Made by a program: the position numbers and the translations under genes
The notes under the pieces: model-generated
Told to the model about the DNA's origin: nothing
What the model saw: only the letters and a program-made list of their open reading frames with translations
Database searches by the model: none
Shown: piece by piece, positions 1-5,319 of the stretch
Layout: each line of letters begins with the position of its first letter
How positions within the stretch are numbered: position 1 is the stretch's first letter
NCBI GenBank assembly: GCA_902803695.1
Contig: CADCQX010000266.1
Location: forward strand, 1 to 5,319
Reading direction: 5' to 3'
DNA: 5,319 nucleotides
Origin: Oscillospiraceae bacterium
GTDB lineage: Bacteria; Bacillota; Clostridia; Saccharofermentanales; Saccharofermentanaceae

Positions 1-663
1 AATAACCCGACAGGTGCAGCATACACAAAGGATCAGCTTAAGGTCTGGATCGACTATGCTCTGTCGCGTGATGCGGTGATCCTTTTCGACTGTGCTTACG
101 AAGCTTTTGTAACCGATCCGAAAGTACCTAGGTCCATCTTTGCAGTAGAGGGTGCAAAGGAATGCGCAATAGAATTCTGTTCCTTCTCGAAAACAGCCGG
201 CTTCACGGGAACAAGGTGCGGTTACACTGTAGTTCCTAACGATCTTATTCGCGAAGGAATGAAGCTTCAGAAGATGTGGCTAAGAAGACAGACAACTAAG
301 TTCAACGGTGTCTCATATCCTGTCCAGTGCGCAGCTGCAGCCTGTCTCAGCAAGACAGGTCTTGAAGAGATCGCAGCTAATCTCGAATACTACAAATATA
401 ACGCTGATGTAATGACATCAACATTCGACGAACTGGGATGGCCATACACGGGTGGTAAGAATTCCCCGTATATCTGGGTAAAATGTCCTAACGGTCTTTC
501 ATCCTGGGATTTCTTTGACGAGCTTCTTCAGAAGGCGAACGTTGTCGGTACTCCGGGCGCAGGTTTTGGTCCGAGCGGCGAAGGTTACTTAAGACTCACT
601 TCGTTCAACACTCACGGCAACACCATGGAAGCTATGAGAAGGATCAAAGACGTCTTCCGGTAA
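1..663 (+). CDS. dapL: LL-diaminopimelate aminotransferase, C-terminal part (5' end outside window)
   Basis: PLP-dependent fold-type I aminotransferase of the cytoplasm. It converts tetrahydrodipicolinate directly to LL-2,6-diaminopimelate with glutamate as amino donor, a one-step bypass in lysine and peptidoglycan precursor synthesis. The window opens inside the gene: 220 codons remain, ending in TAA, against roughly 390-410 residues for the family. Numbering from the first codon, the visible active-site parts are NNPTG at 1-5 (Asn2 near the cofactor), FDCAYEAF with Asp30 (pyridine nitrogen) and Tyr33, SFSKTAGFTGTR with the Schiff-base Lys64 and phosphate-binding Arg72, then RRQTTKFNGVSYPVQ, NSPYIWVK, VVGTPGAGFGPSGEGY and the carboxylate-binding Arg198. 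The Lys64-Arg198 spacing of 134 equals that of Lys270-Arg404 in the Arabidopsis enzyme as I remember it. The SKTAGFTGTR and GTPGAGFGPSGEGY blocks separate DapL from general aspartate aminotransferases. A GTG at 76 is in frame but internal to the fold and is not the start. No frameshift or missing residue is seen. Confidence 0.95.
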   Translation, partial: NNPTGAAYTKDQLKVWIDYALSRDAVILFDCAYEAFVTDPKVPRSIFAVEGAKECAIEFCSFSKTAGFTGTRCGYTVVPNDLIREGMKLQKMWLRRQTTKFNGVSYPVQCAAAACLSKTGLEEIAANLEYYKYNADVMTSTFDELGWPYTGGKNSPYIWVKCPNGLSSWDFFDELLQKANVVGTPGAGFGPSGEGYLRLTSFNTHGNTMEAMRRIKDVFR

Positions 664-682
664 GCCGGATCTTTAATCTTTT
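656..682 (+). terminator. weak terminator-like hairpin overlapping the dapL stop
   Basis: TCCGG (656-660) and CCGGA (665-669) form a 5-bp, mostly GC stem with a TAAG loop that contains the stop codon. It is followed by an interrupted T-rich stretch (TCTTTAATCTTTT). The stem is short and the T tract is broken, so it could be chance. It is placed where a dapL terminator would be expected. Confidence 0.25.
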
Positions 683-722
683 CCAATCATGTTTATCTGA
701 TCGGTTATGGTTCTTTTTGTTC
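683..722 (+). terminator. second terminator-like hairpin after dapL
   Basis: CCAATCA (683-689) pairs with TGATCGG (698-704) except for one A-C mismatch, around an 8-base loop. A T-rich stretch containing TTCTTTTTG follows at 711-719, but six bases separate it from the stem. This is an alternative or addition to the hairpin at the stop codon. Neither is strong, so read-through into the next gene is possible. Confidence 0.25.
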
Positions 723-740
723 TCGAAAACGACTTCTCTG

Positions 741-768
741 TTGCATAAATCGTGAATGTTTCTTGCAA
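741..768. promoter_or_regulatory. upstream TTGCA-paired site, candidate regulator binding site
   Basis: TTGCA occurs at 741-745 and again at 763-767, 22 bp apart (about two helical turns). Because TTGCA and TGCAA are reverse complements, the outer ends (741-745 and 764-768) also form a dyad. TGAATGTT lies between them at 753-760. The same arrangement (TTGCA, TGAATGTT, CTTGCA, 27 bp in all) recurs at 815-841 near the candidate promoter. No known box is recognised. A binding role is inferred only from symmetry, repetition and position about 105 bp upstream of the predicted transcription start. Confidence 0.35.
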
Positions 769-814
769 AAACGCCATAATCACACACGAAAATTATCGTT
801 TTTTATCTATGTTA

Positions 815-841
815 TTGCAAGTTGTTGAATGTTAACTTGCA
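815..841. promoter_or_regulatory. inverted repeat TGCAAGTT-N10-AACTTGCA, candidate operator of gltB
   Basis: TGCAAGTT (816-823) and AACTTGCA (834-841) are exact reverse complements separated by 10 bp, giving a 26-bp dyad centred at 828.5. It covers the predicted -35 element and part of the spacer, a usual place for a repressor or for an activator touching RNA polymerase. It also contains the second copy of the TTGCA / TGAATGTT / CTTGCA pattern seen at 741-767. B. subtilis controls its glutamate synthase operon with the LysR-family protein GltC from a divergent gene. Here the upstream gene is dapL on the same strand, and I do not recognise a GltC box, so the regulator is unknown. Confidence 0.45.
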
Positions 842-853
842 GAATGATAGTAT
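825..853 (+). promoter_or_regulatory. candidate vegetative (sigma-A type) promoter of gltB
   Basis: The -35 candidate TTGAAT (825-830, 4 of 6 consensus bases) and the -10 candidate TAGTAT (848-853, 4 of 6) are separated by an ideal 17 bp. TGA at 845-847 supplies the TGn of an extended -10, common in Gram-positive promoters. Transcription would start near 860, giving a leader of about 25 bases that just includes the ribosome binding site. No better pairing was found in 664-884. The weak hexamers make this a moderate call. Confidence 0.45.
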
Positions 854-857
854 CATT
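843..857. promoter_or_regulatory. perfect 7-1-7 palindrome over the -10 element
   Basis: AATGATA (843-849), a central G at 850, and TATCATT (851-857) form an exact 15-bp palindrome coinciding with the predicted -10. A bound protein here would block RNA polymerase. The 7-1-7 geometry is that of Fur-family boxes, but the bases do not align well with the Fur (TGATAAT-N-ATTATCA), PerR or Zur consensus, so no regulator is assigned. Part of the symmetry could simply reflect the AT-rich -10. Confidence 0.35.
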
Positions 858-871
858 TCAGAAAAAATAAG

Positions 872-877
872 AGGAGG
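872..877 (+). promoter_or_regulatory. ribosome binding site of gltB
   Basis: AGGAGG is a full match to the Shine-Dalgarno core and sits 7 bases before the ATG at 885. It fixes that ATG as the start over in-frame upstream TTG codons (822, 825, 837), which have no comparable site. Confidence 0.9.
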
Positions 878-884
878 AACCTCA

Positions 885-3800
885 ATGAAAAAGCAAGGTC
901 TTTATTCGCCGGAATACGAGCACGACGCGTGCGGTATCGGTTTTGTTGTTAATGTACACGGCAAAAAATCTCACAAGACGGTGAAAGACGGTCTTACTAT
1001 TCTTGCAAATCTTGCTCACAGAGGCGGAGCAGGAAGTGAAGAAGACACAGGTGACGGTGCAGGTATCCTTTTGCAGATCCCTGACGCCTTTTTTCGAAAA
1101 GTATGTCCTGAAGAAGGTATAGAACTCCCTGCACAAGGTGAGTATGGCGTAGGTATGGTTTTCCTTCCAAGACAATCGGATGCCAGAGCTAAATGCATGA
1201 AGACCATCGACAAGGCTATCGAAGCTGAAGGCCAAAAAGTTTTGGGTTGGCGTGATACACCTGTTAATGAAGTTTCTTTGGGAAAGACATCCAAAGATAA
1301 CAGACCGTATATCGCTCAGATCTTCATCGGTAAGAGCGATGACGTTAAAACCGGAATAGAATTCGAGCGTAAGCTCTATATCATCAGAAAGGTTCTCGAA
1401 GCAAAGACGATGGGTCTTTCCGAGACTGATCCTAAGTATTTCTACTTTGCAAGCCTTTCATCCGGCACTATCGTATACAAAGGAATGCTTACACCTGAAC
1501 AGATGGATGCATTCTATCTTGATCTTAAAGATCTTGCATTTGAATCTGCTCTCGCACTCGTACACTCAAGATACAGTACGAATACATTCCCGAGCTGGGA
1601 GAGAGCTCATCCTTACAGATATTTGATCCACAACGGTGAGATCAATACACTCCGCGGAAACATCAATGCGATGTACGCGAGAAGTTCTTCCATCAAGACA
1701 GATGCATTCGGCAAAGATATCGATAAGGTAATGCCGATCATCAACAATAACGGCAGTGACTCTGCTATGTTCGATAACACATTGGAGTTCCTGACATTGT
1801 GCGGAAGAAGCCTTCCTGAGACAGCTATGATGATGGTACCTGAACCATGGATCAAGCATGATCAGATGGACGAGAATCTGAAGGCTTTCTACGAGTACAA
1901 CAGCATGCTCATGGAACCATGGGACGGACCTGCAGCACTCGCATTTACAAATGGTAAGCAGATCGTTGCAACTCTTGACAGAAACGGTTTACGACCTGCA
2001 CGTTATTACGTAACTACAGACGGTAACGTTATCCTCTCATCAGAGGCAGGTGTTCTTGATGTTCCTGAGGAAACGATCGCATCGAAGAACAGACTTAAGC
2101 CCGGTAAGATGCTCGTTATCGATACAGAAGAAGGCCGTATCATAACAAACGAAGAGATCAAGAAGAGCATCGCTTCCCAGCATCCATACAAGAAGTGGGT
2201 CGATGACAATATCGTTAAGCTTTCTTCAGTCTGCAAGAAAGAAAAGCCGATCGATGTTCCTTCCGATATCGAACAGAAGCAGAAGATGTTCGGCTATACA
2301 TATGAAGACATCAGGAAGATGATCCTTCCTATGGCGATAAACGGAAATGAAGCCATTGGTGCAATGGGTAACGACAGTCCTCTTGCCGTACTTTCAGACA
2401 AGCCGCAGCTTCTTTATGCATACTTCAAACAGCTCTTTGCACAGGTAACGAATCCTCCTATCGATTCAATAAGAGAAGATATCGTTATCATGGAGCGTAT
2501 GTACCTCGGAAATGAAGGTAACATCATCGATCCTAAGGCATCCGATGCAAGACACATCGCTCTTGAATCACCGATCCTCAAGGACCATGAACTTGCTGCT
2601 TTGAAAGCTATAAAGAAAGACGGATTCAAGTCTAAAGTATTGCCTATCCTGTTCGAGGCAGGCGGAGACGGTAAAGCTCTTAAGAAAGCCATGGATGATC
2701 TTTGTGAGGCTGCTTCAAAGGCAGTTGAAGAAGGCAATAACATCCTTATCCTTAGCGACCGTGACGCAGACGGTGACAACTGTCCTATCCCGGCACTTCT
2801 GGCTGTATCAGGTCTTCATCAGCATCTTGTTCGAAAAGGACAGCGTCACATGACAAGTATCGTCCTTGAATCCGGTGAACCTAGAGAAGTACATCACTTC
2901 GCACTCCTTGTTGGTTACGGTGCATCTGCAATCAACCCATATATGGCATATGCAACTATCGCAGATGAAGCTCAAAACGGAAGACTTAACATCACCGAGA
3001 CAGAAGCGATCGATAACTATATCGAAGCTGCAAGACACGGTATCGTTAAGATCCTTTCCAAGATGGGTATCTCCGCAGTCAAGAGTTATCAGGGCGCTCA
3101 GATATTTGAGGCACTCGGTATCGGCGAAGATGTTATAGACGAATACTTTACATCAACAGCATCAAGGATCGGCGGTATCGGTCTCGATGAGATCGCTAAA
3201 GAAGCCGATATGAGAATGCAGGCAGCATATAAGACAAATGACACACAGAAGGGTCTTGAGACCGGAGGTCTTTACCAGTGGCGTAAAGACGGTGAGTATC
3301 ACATGTTCAACCCTAAGACGGTCTACATGCTTCAAAATGCTGTCAGAAAAGGTGACTATGATCTGTTCAAACAGTTCAGCAGAACCCTTAACGAAGAAAA
3401 CACCAGACTTTGTACCATAAGAGGTCTTTTGGAATTCGTTCCTTCGAAGGAACCTATCTCAATCTACGAAGTCGAATCAGTAGAGAGCATCGTCAAGAGA
3501 TTCAAGACAGGTGCTATGTCCTATGGTTCGATCAGTAAGGAAGCACACGAGGCACTGGCAATAGCCATGAACAGACTCGGCGGTAAGAGTAATACCGGTG
3601 AAGGCGGTGAGGATCCGTCCAGATACGAGAGAATGCCAAACGGTGATTCCAAGATGAGTGCGATCAAGCAGGTCGCTTCAGGTCGATTCGGCGTAACATC
3701 TGATTACCTCGTACATGCCAGAGAGATACAGATCAAGATGGCACAGGGTGCTAAGCCTGGTGAGGGAGGACAACTTCCTGCAGGTAAGGTTTATCCTTGG

Positions 3801-5319
3801 ATCGCTAAGACACGTCACTCCACACCGGGTGTAGGTCTTATCTCGCCTCCGCCACATCACGATATCTATTCTATCGAGGATCTGGCTGAGCTCATTCATG
3901 ACCTTAAGAATGCGAACAGATTTGCAAGGATCAACGTAAAGCTTGTTTCCGAAGTCGGAGTAGGAACAGTTGCTGCAGGTGTTGCAAAAGCACGTGCTGA
4001 TGTTGTCCTCATAAGCGGTTATGACGGAGGAACTGGTGCTGCTCCGAGGACATCCATAAGAAATGCCGGACTTCCTTGGGAACTTGGTGTTGCTGAAGCG
4101 CACCAGACACTCCTCCTGAATGACCTCCGCTCGAGAATAACAGTCGAGGCAGACGGTAAGCTTCTCACAGGTAGAGACGTTGCAATCGCATGTCTCCTCG
4201 GTGCTGAGGAATTCGGCTTTGCTACAGGACCTTTGGTAGCACTCGGATGTGCAATGATGAGAGTATGTAACCTGGATACATGTCCGTTTGGTGTTGCTAC
4301 TCAGAATCCTAAACTCCGTGCTAAGTTCGAAGGTAAGCCTGAGTATGTTATCAACTTCATGCGTTTCATCGCTGAAGAGCTTCGAGAGATCATGGCTCAG
4401 CTCGGATTCAGGACTATCGATGAGATGGTCGGAAGATCTGATATGCTCCGTGCCAATAAGGCTATCAAGTTCTGGAAAGCAACAGGAATCGATCTTTCTG
4501 CTATCCTTTATAGACCACAGCTTGATTCAACTGTTTTGACACACCATATCATCGAACAGGATCATAAGCTCGAAGATACTCTCGACTATAAGGTATTGAT
4601 CCCGCTTGCTGAACCTGCAATCAACGAGTCAAGAAAGATAAATATGTCTCTCGAGATCCATAACACGGATAGAGCAGCAGGTACACAGCTTGGTAGTGCG
4701 ATCACAAGAGCACACGGTATCAACGGACTTCCTGAAGATACTGTAGATATTCATTTGAGAGGTTCTGCTGGACAAAGCTTCGGTGCATTCATTCCTCACG
4801 GTCTTACATTAAGACTTGAAGGTGATTCCAATGACTATCTCGGTAAGGGATTGTCCGGTGGTAAGATCGTTGTTCGTAAGGACAGGAATTCGACATTCCG
4901 TTCTGAAGAAAATACGATCATCGGTAACGTTGCACTTTACGGTGCTACATCAGGTGAAGCTTATATAAGCGGTATTGCAGGTGAGAGATTCTGTGTACGT
5001 AACAGTGGCGCTACAGCTGTAGTTGAAGGTGTTGGTGATCACGGATGTGAGTACATGACAGGCGGACGAGTAATCGTTCTCGGTGCTACAGGAAGAAACT
5101 TCGCTGCAGGTATGTCAGGCGGTATCGCATATGTATACGATGCCAATGGAGATTTCGATCAGCGTTGCAACAAAGAACTCGTTTCTCTTCAAAGACTTAC
5201 GGATTCTGACGAGATTGAGTTCGTAAGAAGCACGATCGCTAAGCACGTAAAGAATACTGAAAGTATCTATGCAGAACATATTCTCGCAAACTTTGATGAT
5301 CTCATCGGAAGATTCGTAA
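885..5319 (+). CDS. gltB: glutamate synthase (NADPH-type) large subunit, 3' end cut off
   Basis: Alpha subunit of glutamate synthase (GOGAT), cytoplasmic: glutamine + 2-oxoglutarate + 2 e- gives two glutamates, the assimilation step paired with glutamine synthetase. 1,478 codons are read without a stop; the family is about 1,500-1,530 long, so some 35-50 residues are missing. A 15-residue propeptide precedes Cys16 (CGIGF), the amidotransferase nucleophile after processing. The class-II glutaminase domain (about 16-430) shows HRGG 45-48, HSRYSTN 227-233, HNGEIN 249-254, NGSD 289-292 and DRNGLRP 365-371. The central domain (about 455-780) has TNPPID at 522-527, SDRDADGD from 624 and GYGASAINPY 677-686. 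The FMN synthase domain (about 815-1190) has GAMSYGS 876-882, GEGGED 905-910, KPGEGGQLP 957-965 and GYDGGTGAAP 1045-1054. Cys1122, Cys1128 and Cys1133 (C-x5-C-x4-C) bind the 3Fe-4S cluster. The C-terminal GXGXG beta-helix (about 1260-1450) includes GSAGQSFGAF at 1293. The ferredoxin-enzyme insertion after GEGGED is absent, so an NADPH-dependent GltD partner is inferred. B. subtilis calls this gene gltA. Confidence 0.97.
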   Translation, partial: MKKQGLYSPEYEHDACGIGFVVNVHGKKSHKTVKDGLTILANLAHRGGAGSEEDTGDGAGILLQIPDAFFRKVCPEEGIELPAQGEYGVGMVFLPRQSDARAKCMKTIDKAIEAEGQKVLGWRDTPVNEVSLGKTSKDNRPYIAQIFIGKSDDVKTGIEFERKLYIIRKVLEAKTMGLSETDPKYFYFASLSSGTIVYKGMLTPEQMDAFYLDLKDLAFESALALVHSRYSTNTFPSWERAHPYRYLIHNGEINTLRGNINAMYARSSSIKTDAFGKDIDKVMPIINNNGSDSAMFDNTLEFLTLCGRSLPETAMMMVPEPWIKHDQMDENLKAFYEYNSMLMEPWDGPAALAFTNGKQIVATLDRNGLRPARYYVTTDGNVILSSEAGVLDVPEETIASKNRLKPGKMLVIDTEEGRIITNEEIKKSIASQHPYKKWVDDNIVKLSSVCKKEKPIDVPSDIEQKQKMFGYTYEDIRKMILPMAINGNEAIGAMGNDSPLAVLSDKPQLLYAYFKQLFAQVTNPPIDSIREDIVIMERMYLGNEGNIIDPKASDARHIALESPILKDHELAALKAIKKDGFKSKVLPILFEAGGDGKALKKAMDDLCEAASKAVEEGNNILILSDRDADGDNCPIPALLAVSGLHQHLVRKGQRHMTSIVLESGEPREVHHFALLVGYGASAINPYMAYATIADEAQNGRLNITETEAIDNYIEAARHGIVKILSKMGISAVKSYQGAQIFEALGIGEDVIDEYFTSTASRIGGIGLDEIAKEADMRMQAAYKTNDTQKGLETGGLYQWRKDGEYHMFNPKTVYMLQNAVRKGDYDLFKQFSRTLNEENTRLCTIRGLLEFVPSKEPISIYEVESVESIVKRFKTGAMSYGSISKEAHEALAIAMNRLGGKSNTGEGGEDPSRYERMPNGDSKMSAIKQVASGRFGVTSDYLVHAREIQIKMAQGAKPGEGGQLPAGKVYPWIAKTRHSTPGVGLISPPPHHDIYSIEDLAELIHDLKNANRFARINVKLVSEVGVGTVAAGVAKARADVVLISGYDGGTGAAPRTSIRNAGLPWELGVAEAHQTLLLNDLRSRITVEADGKLLTGRDVAIACLLGAEEFGFATGPLVALGCAMMRVCNLDTCPFGVATQNPKLRAKFEGKPEYVINFMRFIAEELREIMAQLGFRTIDEMVGRSDMLRANKAIKFWKATGIDLSAILYRPQLDSTVLTHHIIEQDHKLEDTLDYKVLIPLAEPAINESRKINMSLEIHNTDRAAGTQLGSAITRAHGINGLPEDTVDIHLRGSAGQSFGAFIPHGLTLRLEGDSNDYLGKGLSGGKIVVRKDRNSTFRSEENTIIGNVALYGATSGEAYISGIAGERFCVRNSGATAVVEGVGDHGCEYMTGGRVIVLGATGRNFAAGMSGGIAYVYDANGDFDQRCNKELVSLQRLTDSDEIEFVRSTIAKHVKNTESIYAEHILANFDDLIGRFV

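Noticed and set aside
76..78. GTG at 76 as the start of a short aminotransferase gene
   Set aside because: Conserved DapL sequence (NNPTG) is already in frame from base 1 and the GTG lies inside a core strand of the fold, with no ribosome binding site before it. The gene simply enters from outside the window.
786..804. ACGA-AAATTA-TCGT followed by six T as a terminator
   Set aside because: The stem is only four base pairs with an AT loop, too weak to support; the T run fits a generally AT-rich promoter region.
871..883. GAGG/CCTC hairpin hiding the ribosome binding site as a translational switch
   Set aside because: It has only four pairs with a five-base loop, a chance complement to a Shine-Dalgarno sequence, and no competing structure upstream in the short leader.
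664..884. Known nitrogen-control elements (GlnR/TnrA box TGTNA-N7-TNACA, NtcA box GTA-N8-TAC, glutamine riboswitch)
   Set aside because: Read by eye on both strands, no convincing match was found, and the predicted leader of about 25 bases is too short for a riboswitch.
2866..3420. Plus-strand alternative-frame open frames at 2866-3138 and 3238-3420 (and 4288-4539) as small genes or a sign of a frameshift
   Set aside because: The GltB frame is intact through all these regions with conserved motifs before, within and after them, so they are out-of-frame shadows.
3678..4103. Minus-strand open frame of 141 codons, and similar antisense frames at 882-1294, 1566-1859, 2006-2236, 2414-2779 and 2808-3038
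   Set aside because: All lie opposite continuous, strongly conserved GltB coding sequence, have serine/cysteine-rich translations unlike real proteins, and lack convincing ribosome binding sites.

Overview
The window is ordinary core nitrogen and lysine metabolism. It holds two convincing genes on the + strand, both cut by the window edges. Positions 1-663 are the C-terminal part of an LL-diaminopimelate aminotransferase (DapL). Positions 885-5319 are nearly all of the large (alpha) subunit of glutamate synthase (GltB), reading as one uninterrupted frame of 1,478 codons that leaves the window shortly before its expected stop. The only non-coding stretch is the 221-bp gap at 664-884.

The likely source is an anaerobic Bacillota of the Clostridia type. 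The reasons are the one-step DapL lysine route, a GltB closely resembling Bacillus/Clostridium proteins, a strong AGGAGG ribosome binding site, heavy use of AGA for arginine, and an AT-rich spacer between moderately GC coding regions. This is inference from style; genus cannot be told from the window. Codon use looks alike in both genes, and I see no insertion sequence, repeat array, RNA gene or sign of recent transfer.

The gap carries two weak terminator-like hairpins after dapL. Further on there is a plausible promoter for gltB (TTGAAT, 17-bp spacer, extended -10 TGA-TAGTAT). Around it lie three symmetric elements: a TTGCA pair at 741-768, an 8-bp inverted repeat at 816-841 covering the -35, and a perfect 15-bp palindrome at 843-857 covering the -10. 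These suggest that gltB is transcribed separately from dapL under local control, but no known regulator box is recognised.

Functionally, GltB uses glutamine and 2-oxoglutarate to make glutamate, while DapL spends glutamate as amino donor and returns 2-oxoglutarate. The two products are therefore metabolically linked. GltB lacks the insertion that marks ferredoxin-dependent enzymes, so it probably works with a separate NADPH-oxidising small subunit (GltD), whose gene may lie just beyond the right edge. I found no undescribed system; the regulatory layout of the gap is the most worthwhile thing to check.
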